DNA of 64,000 bases. It comes from Haloplanus litoreus. Lineage in GTDB: Archaea; Halobacteriota; Halobacteria; Halobacteriales; Haloferacaceae. Below, piece by piece: positions 44,262-53,404 of this stretch. The stretch lies in the NCBI RefSeq assembly GCF_042677945.1, contig NZ_JBHUDN010000015.1; one strand, 5' to 3'. Each line of letters begins with the position of its first letter. The first letter of the stretch is position 1. The translations under genes and the position numbers were made by a program. The notes beneath the pieces were generated by a model, which was given only the letters and a program-made list of their open reading frames with translations, had not been told where the DNA came from and did no database searches.

Positions 44262-45433
44262 TTCCTGAAGGTCCGCTCAAGCTTCTCCACCTCCGTGACA
44301 ATATTAAAGTCGGAAACGATCGTCTCACGAGCCCGATTCCGGAACTCGTCCCACTCGGAGTCGTCTCGGAGCATGGTTTCCAACGCATCAGCTATCGCCT
44401 CCGAACGTCGTGGTTCGACCAGCAGACCGTTTCCACCATGTTCGACGAGTTCCGGGATTCCGGAGACCGTCGTCGATACTGGCGGAGTCTCCATGGCCAT
44501 CGCTTCCATCAGGACGACTGGAATACCGTCTCTGTCACCCGATTCGGCGACGACACAGGGGAGCAGGAAACAGCGGGCCTCGTCGTACTCCGTGAGTAAC
44601 CGCTCGTCGTCGACGTTGTCCAGAAATCGAACGGTATCACCGAGGTTCAGTTCGTCAACCAGCGCTTCGAGGTCGGATCGCTTCGGTCCGGATCCGATCA
44701 GGTGATACTCGATATCGGGGAGTTGCTGGGTAGCCTTCGCAACGGCTCTCAGGCCGTATTCGAGACCTTTCTTTTCCACGAATCTGGAGACGGTCAGAAC
44801 ACGGTTTCGATTGGGAGTAGCTGTGGGCCGGAACTTTTCGGGCCTGATACCGGCACGGACGATGTCGATTGGGGTGTCGTCGACGAACTGCTTGCGGATG
44901 TGTGCCCGATTGTACGCGGAGATCGTCACGATCCGGTCGCAGTTCCTGAACAGGAACGGCGTGTACCGTCCAACCGGTTCGTCGTAAATATCGAACGCAT
45001 GTGTCGTGACGGTGAACGTACTATTGTAGTACGAGGCGACGTATCGAGCGCTAAAACTCGACGGCTTCGCAAAATGGGTGTGGACGTGGTCGAGAGGCCA
45101 GTCCAGTCGTTCGACGAACTCGATGCACCGTTTCGCTCGAAAGAGGTTCGCAGCGTGCCGTTGCAACGAGGCAGGATAGAACGCATCGTTCAGTATGCGA
45201 GGATGAAGGGTTTTCGTCGAGAGGAGTTCCGAGACGTCCCGATACGAGGGCGATTCGATCCAGTGTGTGGGGACGTCGAGCTCGTCGTACTCTTCGTGTG
45301 TGATCCCTTCCGCTGGGCGGTCGAGGGCACAGACGGCCACGTTGTGACCTCGCTGCTCGAGTTCGTAGATTTCGTTGAGAATGAAGCTCTCGGAAAGCTT
45401 CGGGAATGGCCCAAGGTAATACAGGATGTTCAT
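44246..45433 (-). CDS. Glycosyltransferase family 4
   Basis: 395 residues from the ATG at 45433 (start MNILYYLGPFPKLSESFILN). The N-terminal Rossmann domain carries FPKLSESFILNE, typical of GT4 enzymes of polysaccharide clusters. The C-terminal domain carries VSRFVEKKGLEYGLRAVA, IGSGPKRSDLEALV and the E-x7-E region in GIPVVLMEAMAMETPPVSTT. It retains the sugar anomeric configuration and uses a nucleotide-sugar donor in the cytosol. An in-frame ATG at 45448 adds five residues. The 3' end overlaps the O-antigen-ligase-like gene. Confidence 0.92.
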   Translation of the reverse strand: MNILYYLGPFPKLSESFILNEIYELEQRGHNVAVCALDRPAEGITHEEYDELDVPTHWIESPSYRDVSELLSTKTLHPRILNDAFYPASLQRHAANLFRAKRCIEFVERLDWPLDHVHTHFAKPSSFSARYVASYYNSTFTVTTHAFDIYDEPVGRYTPFLFRNCDRIVTISAYNRAHIRKQFVDDTPIDIVRAGIRPEKFRPTATPNRNRVLTVSRFVEKKGLEYGLRAVAKATQQLPDIEYHLIGSGPKRSDLEALVDELNLGDTVRFLDNVDDERLLTEYDEARCFLLPCVVAESGDRDGIPVVLMEAMAMETPPVSTTVSGIPELVEHGGNGLLVEPRRSEAIADALETMLRDDSEWDEFRNRARETIVSDFNIVTEVEKLERTFRKCQAR

Positions 45434-45737
45434 CGTATGTCCATACAACGGTTATCGTCGGTCACTCGTGCTACCTGAGAATACATGACGGCGGATTTAA
45501 TTGTTCCGGGGAGCCAGCGATAAGGGCCGGCAAACGTCCGACTCGGAGCGAAGTAGTGCACCGGATCAGTACGGGAGGCTCGAACCCGAGGCGATCGACT
45601 AATACGTCTCTCCGCATCAGCGTATCGGTAGTCGACGCATTCGCAGGCCGGGGTGAGATGGCGACAAAGGACGATGTGCCCACCGACCGACATTGGAGGA
45701 ACCCATTGTTAAATAGTAGTCAGTAGACACTACAGGT
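45434..45737. other. Divergent intergenic region
   Basis: This 304-base region separates the minus-strand glycosyltransferase operon from the plus-strand glycosyltransferase at 45738. It holds the TATA-like TTAAATA of the latter and no gene that I can support. Confidence 0.5.
45708..45714 (+). promoter_or_regulatory. TATA-like box of the GT2 gene
   Basis: TTAAATA, about 27 bases before the GTG at 45738; supports that GTG as a leaderless start. Confidence 0.5.
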
Positions 45738-46649
45738 GTGTCCGGGCTCGTATCGGCCATCGTCCCTGCATACAACCGAGCGGACCGCACCCAGCGCGCC
45801 GTGGAGAGTGTGGCCAAACAAACGTATCGGCCGTTAGAACTAATCGTCGTCGACGATGGATCCGCTCCACCCCTCGAACGACTGCTGACACTACCGAAGG
45901 AGATCGACTCAAGCCTGTACCGACACCCCACGAACGCCGGGGGGAATGCCGCACGAAACACCGGAATAGCTCACGCCAAAGGGAGATACATCGCGTTTCT
46001 CGACTCGGACGACGAGTGGAGACCCGAAAAACTACAGCAGCAAATCGATCGATTAGAGAGCTGCGAGGCACGCATCTCGTATACTGGTATCGAGCAACAG
46101 GATAGGGAAGGACGTGTGAACACGGTGCAGAAGGCGACGGCGAAGGGAGAACTCAAAGATGCACTGCTTCAACGGAACGTCGTCGGAACGTTCTCGTCGC
46201 TCGTCGTCGAGAAGGACCTGATCACCGAAATCGGATATCCCGATCCACGGATGCCCTGTTGGCAGGACTGGGAGTGGTATCTTCGGCTCGCGCCGCACTG
46301 TCGCTTCGATGCCATTGATAAGCCATTGACAATCCGACACAACGAAGGCGATCAACTAAGTGAGGCACTCAAAAAGAGGCGTGAGCAGGCCTTCCCGCTG
46401 ATGCAAGAACGCATCCGTGAGCGAGCCCCAACGCCAACTGCCGCCCGTATCGGTGAGGCTCACCTTACGTACAGACTGGGATATACAGCACTCCGGCTTG
46501 GCCAGTACGATACGGCGAGACAGCACTTCCTATCTGCTATTCGACAGTATCCGATGGAGCCGGCGTTCTGGATTTATTTCATCTCAGCAGGTCCGCACCA
46601 TCCGGTACTTCGACGACTCAAGCGACAATTCGGTCGGTTGGTCCATTAA
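45738..46649 (+). CDS. Glycosyltransferase family 2
   Basis: 303 residues, starting with GTG. GT2 motifs are VSAIVPAYNRADRTQRAVES, LIVVDDGSA, GGNAARNTGIAHAKGRYIAF and the DxD-like LDSDDEW, then WQDWEWYLRLAPH (catalytic ED/W region). The C-terminal 60 residues contain a TPR-like segment (YRLGYTALRLGQYDTARQHF). It transfers a sugar from a nucleotide-sugar in the cytosol, with inversion. It opens the plus-strand half of the glycan cluster. Confidence 0.93.
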   Translation: MSGLVSAIVPAYNRADRTQRAVESVAKQTYRPLELIVVDDGSAPPLERLLTLPKEIDSSLYRHPTNAGGNAARNTGIAHAKGRYIAFLDSDDEWRPEKLQQQIDRLESCEARISYTGIEQQDREGRVNTVQKATAKGELKDALLQRNVVGTFSSLVVEKDLITEIGYPDPRMPCWQDWEWYLRLAPHCRFDAIDKPLTIRHNEGDQLSEALKKRREQAFPLMQERIRERAPTPTAARIGEAHLTYRLGYTALRLGQYDTARQHFLSAIRQYPMEPAFWIYFISAGPHHPVLRRLKRQFGRLVH

Positions 46650-46787
46650 GTGTCGTTCGGTAGGAACGTTCACAGAATCCAGCGGACGGCCCAATCCGAT
46701 CAAGGCTTCAATGCGAGTCCCCCGATTCCTGTAATCCGCCGAACTCCCGGTCCCAGTTTTATGTTGATGGACAAACCACTCCCAGTC

Positions 46788-47714
46788 ATGTACTCGATCT
46801 CACAATTGAAGCGGGGCATATCGAGTCCAACTCTCTTCTGTCGCGAACTCAATCGCCTGTACCACCGACGACTCAACAGACGACCGTACAACACCCGTGG
46901 CGTCGACGTGTTCGCCGAGGACTGGGACACACTGATCATTCTCGACGCCTGCCGCTACGACATGTTCGAGCGGCTCGCTGAGCTGGAAGGCCGACTGGAA
47001 TCTCGCATCTCCCGTGGCTCGGCGACGGTGGAGTTCCTGCTAGCTAATTTCGACGGACGGGAGTTGCTCGAGACTGTCTACGTAACTTCGAACCCCCAAC
47101 TATACCGGAACCGCCACCGGATCGACACCGAACTCCACGCGATAATCGAAGTGTGGAGCGATACCGGATGGGACGAACGGTACGGGACGGTTCTTCCCGA
47201 GACGGTTGCGGACGCCGCCATCGACGCTGCCGAATCCTATCCGAACAAACGACACGTCGTCCACTTCATGCAGCCACACTATCCCTTCCTCACCGACGAG
47301 ACTACCTTCGACAAGGGGCATCTCGAAGACACCGGCAACGAGGAGGGGAACGTCTGGAACAGGCTGATGGAGAGTGATCTGGACGTCGACGCGGAGACCA
47401 TCCAGACGCACTACGAGGACAACCTCCGGAGCGTGTTACCTGCCGTAGAGCGGTTGCTCGATACTCTCGACGGGAAGACAGTCGTCACGTCGGATCACGG
47501 CAACATGCTCGGGGAACGCGCGCGTCCGGTGCCGGTCCGCGAGTGGGGACACCCCCGAGGCCTGTACACGCCGGAACTGGTGACCGTGCCGTGGTTGGTC
47601 GTGGAGGGCAAGGCCCGTCGAGAGATTACGGCAGCGGAAGGGGAACGTGAGTTGTCGGAAGTCGAGGAACAAACGGTGAACGAACGGCTTCGTCAACTGG
47701 GCTATGCGGAGTGA
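46788..47714 (+). CDS. Alkaline-phosphatase-superfamily (sulfatase-like) protein 2
   Basis: 308 residues from the ATG at 46788, which follows a TATA-like GTTTTATG by about 30 bases; upstream in-frame ATGs at 46761 and 46767 are too close to that box. Metal-site motifs: DTLIILDACRYDM and KTVVTSDHGNMLGE, with HFMQPHYPF between. Nucleophile region SRGSATVEFLLANF lacks the formylglycine signature. It ends RLRQLGYAE. It is a paralogue of the 39740 gene, with the same order and length. It probably modifies a surface glycan or lipid; sulfate, phosphate or phosphoethanolamine chemistry cannot be separated by sequence. Confidence 0.8.
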   Translation: MYSISQLKRGISSPTLFCRELNRLYHRRLNRRPYNTRGVDVFAEDWDTLIILDACRYDMFERLAELEGRLESRISRGSATVEFLLANFDGRELLETVYVTSNPQLYRNRHRIDTELHAIIEVWSDTGWDERYGTVLPETVADAAIDAAESYPNKRHVVHFMQPHYPFLTDETTFDKGHLEDTGNEEGNVWNRLMESDLDVDAETIQTHYEDNLRSVLPAVERLLDTLDGKTVVTSDHGNMLGERARPVPVREWGHPRGLYTPELVTVPWLVVEGKARREITAAEGERELSEVEEQTVNERLRQLGYAE

Positions 47715-47866
47715 AACGTATTTACAGGCCTACATAGGAGTGAGCCACACAACTGCACGAGCAACACTTGATGGGGCGACCCACCTCAAGCATCCTGTCC
47801 GCCTCGGATAGAAGATACGTCCCTTGCACCGGCACTTTTTTCGCATATGTGAATAAATCAACTATT

Positions 47867-49117
47867 ATGGGGCCAGTCCTTCTGATAACACTGGACACGG
47901 TACGCCAGGACGTGTTCGATTCGGAATGTTTTCCACAATCCTGGCCCACGATAGCCTCCGAATTTGCTCGTTTTCCGAACGCGCTCGCGACAGGGGTCGC
48001 AACGCCCCATTCTTTTCCAGGGATTATCACGGGAGAGCCGGTAGTCGAAGACGGCGAGTTCACGTCTAGTGCGACGGCGGTTATGGAATTTTTCGAGGGT
48101 GAAACGGTTGTATTCACGAACAACGGTCATCTACGTGCCGAGCGCGGTTACGAACGCGGGACAGACGAATTTGGAGACAACCAACTCCCGACGAATCAAC
48201 ACGTGTCACCCCAATCGTTCGTCGAGAGGGTGAAGCAAATAGAGCCAATAAACAATTCGACGATCCTAAAAAAAGCCTACAGGTGGTACAAATCGGCCAA
48301 ACCAGACGTGGAGTACCACACACCGAAATATCCCGCAGAAGCGGTTACTGACTGGGCTCTATCCGAGTTGACACAGAAGCCACCATCGTTTCTCTGGGCA
48401 CACTATATGGACGCACACAAGCCATTTAATCCAGAGAATGCCATCTCTCCTCCAGACGCCAACGTATCGAAAGAAACGCTCGAGTATCTAAACGACTACG
48501 ATCGAATGGACGATCCGCCGGAGAAAAAATGCCGGCACTACCTCAAAGCGTTGTACGAAGCGAACGTGAGATACGTGGACAGAGAAATTGCCCGGCTACT
48601 TCGAGAACTCCGGGCATTCGACTGGTACTCAGACGCACTCGTCGTTTTGGTGAGTGATCACGGCGAACTGTTCGGGGAGTACGGACATATGTGGCATCCG
48701 ATGACAATAGATCCTGTTGACGAACTTATTGACGTACCGCTAGCAGTCAAGTTTCCACAGGGAGAACGCGCTGGCAAGGTAGTTGACCACCGGGTTCAAC
48801 ACGCGGATATTCCTGCAACGATCGGAACATACCTCCAGCAGACGGATCTCTCACCCGAGGGCACCTATCCGTTGCTTGATTCAGCAGAACGGATCATACT
48901 CAGCAAATCGAACACGTCGATCAGAGTGACGGGTTCTGATGGCCACGTGATCCGTCGCCGAGACGACTCCAGAGACGAGTACGGAGATATCTCCGACGAA
49001 CTGTGGGAAAGGGCAGAGACTGCGGAGTTCCCCGACGTGCGGACAAGTAACGGCGTCGTCCGGGGATTAGAAGACGTAGATCGGATGGAACAGTTGAAGG
49101 CCCTTGGATATCGATGA
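47867..49117 (+). CDS. Alkaline-phosphatase-superfamily (sulfatase-like) protein 3, AT-richer than its surroundings
   Basis: 416 residues from the ATG at 47867 (start MGPVLLITLDTVRQDVFDSE). Metal-site motifs: LLITLDTVRQD and VVLVSDHGELFGEYGHMW, and the middle FLWAHYMDAHKPF. Nucleophile region GVATPHSFPGIITG has T-P-H-S where C/S-x-P-x-R is needed for formylglycine. Ends QLKALGYR. Lys, Asn and AT-ending codons are more frequent than in neighbouring genes, a sign of separate origin. The open frame to 47768 lacks similarity and precedes the TATA-like region (CTTTTTTCGCATATG, about 47835-47849). Confidence 0.82.
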   Translation: MGPVLLITLDTVRQDVFDSECFPQSWPTIASEFARFPNALATGVATPHSFPGIITGEPVVEDGEFTSSATAVMEFFEGETVVFTNNGHLRAERGYERGTDEFGDNQLPTNQHVSPQSFVERVKQIEPINNSTILKKAYRWYKSAKPDVEYHTPKYPAEAVTDWALSELTQKPPSFLWAHYMDAHKPFNPENAISPPDANVSKETLEYLNDYDRMDDPPEKKCRHYLKALYEANVRYVDREIARLLRELRAFDWYSDALVVLVSDHGELFGEYGHMWHPMTIDPVDELIDVPLAVKFPQGERAGKVVDHRVQHADIPATIGTYLQQTDLSPEGTYPLLDSAERIILSKSNTSIRVTGSDGHVIRRRDDSRDEYGDISDELWERAETAEFPDVRTSNGVVRGLEDVDRMEQLKALGYR

Positions 49118-49162
49118 GACCCGCACGACTGTCCCAACCAGCCGAAATCGACCAGTGACCAA

Positions 49163-50248
49163 ATGACTGCAATCCTACATTTCGTCAACGATTTAACCTC
49201 CACATCTATTCCCTTGGAGGTGGCGGAGAAGATGCATACGACGTCGGACGTGGAGACACACGTCGCGTCGTTCTACGACTCGCCGAGTGAAGAAGTCGAT
49301 CCCGACGTAGCGGAATTCGACGTGCCGACGACCAGACTCGGCGGTGGCTCCAGATTCGATCTCGGGGCATACCGACGGCTACGAGCCCTGCTCGACGAGT
49401 TCGATATCGTTCACACGCATCACAACTTCGTCGGCTCGGTTGGTCGACTCGTCGCGGCGACGACTGAGACGAAAGTCGTCAACACGGAACACAACGACCA
49501 CAATGGGTTCACACACCTCCAAAATATAGTCAACGTACCCACACTTCCTCTGTCGGACTGCATCGTCGGAAACTCCCAGGCAACTCTCGATTCCTTCCAG
49601 TGGTACGAACGACCGTTCGTTCATGGAGTCGAGACGCGGGTGATCTACAACGGGGTGGATCTGGATCGGATCGATGCACAGGAAAGCACCGAGCGATTCG
49701 GAGACAGACCGTTGGTGGTCACCGTCGGATCCCTCATCGAACAGAAAGATCAGGCTGTGCTCGTTCGGGCCATGGAGCCGGTAGTAAGAGACTGTCCGGA
49801 GGCGACGCTGGTGATCGTCGGCAGCGGGCCGCTACGAAATCAACTCGAACGGACGGCGCAGAAGGTCGGTGTCGAAGCGAATGTGATCTTCACGGGCTAC
49901 GTCCCGACGCGAGAGGAAGTCTACCGAATCGTAAAGAGCGCCGACGTGTTCGCTATGAGTTCGGATTACGAGGGATTCTGTGTCGCCGCTGTTGAGGGGA
50001 TGGCCTGCGGGAAACCGGTCGTCGCGAGCGATATCGACGTCTTCCGAGAAGTGATCAACGAGGGGGGTGCGTTCGCCGAGCGTGGCAACCCGAACTCGTT
50101 TGCGTCACACATAATCGAACTGTTGACCGATGCGGGGCGCCGGTCGAAACTCGGTGCGCGGGCGAGACAGCGAGCGGAGACCGAGTTCCCGCTGGAGAGG
50201 GCGGTGGAACGCCATCAAGAGCTCTATCTCGATGTGATGGACGAATAG
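49163..50248 (+). CDS. Glycosyltransferase family 4
   Basis: 361 residues. N-terminal domain: FDIVHTHHNFVGSVGRLVAA and KVVNTEHNDHNGF. C-terminal domain: VGSLIEQKDQAVLVRAME, VGSGPLRNQLERTAQKVGV, and the donor-binding E-x7-E region SDYEGFCVAAVEGMACGKPV. A retaining cytosolic glycosyltransferase. It lies between two alkaline-phosphatase-superfamily genes on the same strand. Confidence 0.93.
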   Translation: MTAILHFVNDLTSTSIPLEVAEKMHTTSDVETHVASFYDSPSEEVDPDVAEFDVPTTRLGGGSRFDLGAYRRLRALLDEFDIVHTHHNFVGSVGRLVAATTETKVVNTEHNDHNGFTHLQNIVNVPTLPLSDCIVGNSQATLDSFQWYERPFVHGVETRVIYNGVDLDRIDAQESTERFGDRPLVVTVGSLIEQKDQAVLVRAMEPVVRDCPEATLVIVGSGPLRNQLERTAQKVGVEANVIFTGYVPTREEVYRIVKSADVFAMSSDYEGFCVAAVEGMACGKPVVASDIDVFREVINEGGAFAERGNPNSFASHIIELLTDAGRRSKLGARARQRAETEFPLERAVERHQELYLDVMDE

Positions 50249-50294
50249 TCGAGGGCGAAAAATAATTCCCTATTGAAAGTTCAGTATGACATAT

Positions 50295-50300
50295 GTTTAT
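50295..50300 (+). promoter_or_regulatory. TATA-like box of the 50327 gene
   Basis: GTTTAT within CATATGTTTATGGG, about 29 bases before the ATG at 50327, which it selects over the in-frame start at 50273. Confidence 0.5.
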
Positions 50301-50326
50301 GGGCGTCCACATGGAGTGTAGACGTA

Positions 50327-51919
50327 ATGGTCGAGACGGTCGTACTGGGTCTGGATGGCGCGACGTGGACCGTCCTTGATGATTTGATCGAACAGGGAAC
50401 GCTCCCGAACATCGCCTCACTCACCGAAGCCGGCTACTCGGGGACGCTAGAGAGTACCTACCCGCCGATCACCGCACCGGCGTGGCTCTCGATGGCGACG
50501 GGACAGAACCCCGGAAAGACCGGCGTCTTCTACTTTCTGAACCGGGAGTCACCCGATAGCTACGCGTTCGAGACGCTCGGCTCGGAGAAATTCGAGGGGC
50601 GCAGTTTCTGGGACGTACTCTCGGCACGCGGACACTCGGTCGGCGTGTTCAACTTTCCGATGCTCTACCCGCCGTACGAACTCGACGGGTTCATGGTGAG
50701 CGGTCTCGGCTCACCCGAGGACGGCACGATCACCTATCCGGAGTCACTCGCGAACGACTTGGAACGCGTCACCGACGGCTACCAAGTGGAGGTTCCCTAC
50801 GCAGACCCCAAGTACGCCGACCGGCCCGAGGAGTTGGAGGACGACTTGCTGACCGTCGTCGAAAAACGGGAAGCGGCAATCGAGTACCTGTTGACCGACC
50901 ACGATCCGGACGTGTTCTTCGGCGTCGTCAGCGCGACGGACTGGGCTCAGCATTACTTCTGGCGGCATTACGACCCCGAGCACGTTCTCCACGAAGAATC
51001 CCCGTCGAGCGATGCGCTGACGAAGGTGTGGGAGCGAGTGGACGAAACCGTCGGGCTGGTCGCGGCGCGAGCTGCGCGTGACGACGCTCGGCTGCTGCTC
51101 GTCTCGGATCACGGGTTCGGCCCCGTCAATCGGACCTTCCACTCGAACGACTGGCTCAGACGGGAGGGGTTCCGTGTCGATACCGCAGAATCGATCGTCG
51201 ACCAACTGCGGACGACCTACTTTCCGCATCTGCGTCGTCTGGGCGAGGCGGTCGTCAGCGTCGTCCCACAACTGAACGACGTCGCGAAGTCCGTCGGTAC
51301 GTCGATTCGCAAATCACCCGGATCGAACGTAGATGTGGACGCGAGCATCGCGTTCGCGCCGCGTCAGAACCTCACCTGCGGGATGGTTTATTTTTGTACC
51401 GAAGACGAGACGAGCAGACGACACGTGATCGAGGGGTTGGAGTCGTTGCCTGCGCCGGACGGCGAACACCTCGACGTGACCGTGTACGATCCAGCCGACC
51501 TCTACGAGGGCCCGAACACCGACCTCGCACCGGATCTGCTGTTCACGATCGACGATTTCGAATGTGCCGTCGACCCGCGACCGGCCACCTCGGGACGCGT
51601 CTTCGAAACGGGACCACCCTCTCCGGCACGGAGCGGTGGGCATCGACGAGAGGGCGTGTTCGTCTTCACCGGGCCGAACGTCCGAAGCGGGAGCGAGGGG
51701 GCCGCGACGCTCCTCGACGTCGCGCCGACGCTTCTGTGGCTCCAGGACGAGCCGATCCCGGAGGAGATGGACGGAGAGCCGATGTTCGACGCGTTCGCCG
51801 TGGAGTCCGCCCCCCCGAACCGTGTTCCCCTCGCTGACCTCGTTAACAGCGAGCGCGTCGTTCGGAGGGCGGACGACGAGGAGGTTCAACAACGGCTCGA
51901 AGATCTCGGATACATATGA
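50327..51919 (+). CDS. Alkaline-phosphatase-superfamily protein 4, type I phosphodiesterase/nucleotide-pyrophosphatase-like
   Basis: 530 residues from the ATG at 50327. Starts VETVVLGLDGATWTVLDDLI with the first metal Asp; the nucleophile Thr is in PPITAPAWLSMATGQNPGKT, as in type I phosphodiesterases; LLLVSDHGFGPVNRTFHSND carries the Asp-His pair. GVFNFPMLYPP and FFGVVSATDWAQHYFWRHYD are the substrate-side segments. Ends RLEDLGYI. The stop overlaps the next gene's ATG by four bases (ATGA), so both are translated together. It cleaves phosphodiester bonds, possibly of a lipid-linked or surface glycan precursor. Unlike the other four genes its nucleophile is clear. Confidence 0.9.
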   Translation: MVETVVLGLDGATWTVLDDLIEQGTLPNIASLTEAGYSGTLESTYPPITAPAWLSMATGQNPGKTGVFYFLNRESPDSYAFETLGSEKFEGRSFWDVLSARGHSVGVFNFPMLYPPYELDGFMVSGLGSPEDGTITYPESLANDLERVTDGYQVEVPYADPKYADRPEELEDDLLTVVEKREAAIEYLLTDHDPDVFFGVVSATDWAQHYFWRHYDPEHVLHEESPSSDALTKVWERVDETVGLVAARAARDDARLLLVSDHGFGPVNRTFHSNDWLRREGFRVDTAESIVDQLRTTYFPHLRRLGEAVVSVVPQLNDVAKSVGTSIRKSPGSNVDVDASIAFAPRQNLTCGMVYFCTEDETSRRHVIEGLESLPAPDGEHLDVTVYDPADLYEGPNTDLAPDLLFTIDDFECAVDPRPATSGRVFETGPPSPARSGGHRREGVFVFTGPNVRSGSEGAATLLDVAPTLLWLQDEPIPEEMDGEPMFDAFAVESAPPNRVPLADLVNSERVVRRADDEEVQQRLEDLGYI

Positions 51920-53388
51920 CTGCCCGAAACGTCGTCCTGATAGTCTTCGATACGGCTCGCGCCGACGTCTTGGCGTCCCACATCGCCGAGGAGTCCCCGG
52001 AGACGTCACCGCTGGCCAAGCTAGCGACCGAGGGCACGACAGTCGAGACGGCGTTCGCCGGTTCCCCCTGGACGCTGCCCTCTCACGCGTCGCTGTTCAC
52101 GTCGACCTATCCGTCGAAACACGGAGCTCACGCGGGTCACAAACGGCTGGAATCGGGACGTCGAACGCTCGCCGAGGCATTCGCCGACGCCGGCTACGAG
52201 ACCGTCGCCGTCTCGAACAACACGTGGATCAGCGACGAGTTCGGCTTCGCACGTGGGTTCGACGAGTTCGTCAAGACGTGGCAGTACGTCCAGACGGAGG
52301 CCGACTTCGGAGCGATAGCCCGCACCCAACTCGGAACGGATCGCCTTCGTGCCGCACTGGGCCGGCTGTTCGACGGAAACCCGTTCCTCAACGCGATCAA
52401 CGCAATCTACGGGCAGTACCTGCGGAGGCGACACGACGACGGAGCGCGACGGACCAACGAGTGGGTCGCCGACTGGCTCGATAACCGGATCGATGACCGA
52501 CCGTTCTTTTTCTTTATCAACTACCTCGAACCACACCTCGAATACCGTCCACCGAAGGAACACGCGGAGCGATACCTGCCCGGCGAGACGACGTACGAGG
52601 ACGCGATGGACGTCCCACAGGACGCCTGGGGGTACATCGCCGGTACGGTCGATATGGACGACCACGATTTCGAGGTTCTGCGTTCGCTCTACCGCGCCGA
52701 AATCGCGTATCTCGACGAGCGACTCGGCGAACTCCGTCGCTACCTCGAAGCGGCGGGGGAGTGGACGGACACCGTCTTCGTCGTCACCGCCGATCACGGG
52801 GAAAACATCGGCGATCACGGGTTCATGGATCACCAGTACTGCCTGTACGACACGCTACTTCACGTCCCGTTGCTCGTCCATGGGGGTGGCTTTACCGACG
52901 ACGAACCGGTCGACGAACTCGTACAGTTGCCCGACCTCGGGCCGACACTCCTCGATGCCACGGGTGTCGACGCACCAACGTACAGAGCGCAGGCACAAGG
53001 TCGGTCGTTCCACCCCGAGTCCGCCGCTTCTCCCCGTGAGTACGTGGTTGCTGAGTATCTCGCTCCGCAACCGTCGATGACGGCGCTACGGACGCGAGTC
53101 GGGAGGCTGCCGAGCGACGTACGTCGGTACGACCGCTCGCTCCGGGCGATTCGAGACGAGGAGTGGAAACTGATTCGAGGATCGGATGGATCGACCGAAC
53201 TGTATCACATCGTCGCCGACCCGGAGGAACGAAACGACCTGTCGGCCGGGAGACCGGACGTGATGAGGCGACTCGACCGGATGCTCGACGAGTGGCTCGC
53301 ATCCTTCGAGCAGGCAGAACCGTCAGGTAGTGTCGACATGGCCGAGGGCACGAAACGTCGGTTGGAGGACCTGGGCTACCTCCAGTGA
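51916..53388 (+). CDS. Alkaline-phosphatase-superfamily (sulfatase-like) protein 5
   Basis: 490 residues, closest in size to a classical sulfatase. NVVLIVFDTARADVLASH is the first metal site; the nucleophile segment AGSPWTLPSHASLFTSTYPS has Ser-Pro but Leu where the sulfatase signature needs Arg two positions after Pro, so it is not a standard formylglycine site. FVVTADHGENIGDHGFMDHQ supplies the later metal ligands. C-terminus RLEDLGYLQ. Overlaps the 50327 gene by four bases. Function as sulfatase, phosphatase or transferase on a surface glycan is undecided. Confidence 0.85.
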   Translation: MTARNVVLIVFDTARADVLASHIAEESPETSPLAKLATEGTTVETAFAGSPWTLPSHASLFTSTYPSKHGAHAGHKRLESGRRTLAEAFADAGYETVAVSNNTWISDEFGFARGFDEFVKTWQYVQTEADFGAIARTQLGTDRLRAALGRLFDGNPFLNAINAIYGQYLRRRHDDGARRTNEWVADWLDNRIDDRPFFFFINYLEPHLEYRPPKEHAERYLPGETTYEDAMDVPQDAWGYIAGTVDMDDHDFEVLRSLYRAEIAYLDERLGELRRYLEAAGEWTDTVFVVTADHGENIGDHGFMDHQYCLYDTLLHVPLLVHGGGFTDDEPVDELVQLPDLGPTLLDATGVDAPTYRAQAQGRSFHPESAASPREYVVAEYLAPQPSMTALRTRVGRLPSDVRRYDRSLRAIRDEEWKLIRGSDGSTELYHIVADPEERNDLSAGRPDVMRRLDRMLDEWLASFEQAEPSGSVDMAEGTKRRLEDLGYLQ

Positions 53389-53404
53389 GCCAGCCAGTAG
53401 CTCA

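Noticed and set aside
51916..53388. Call as a classical formylglycine sulfatase
   Set aside because: The Cys/Ser-x-Pro-x-Arg signature is not met in this gene or in its four relatives.
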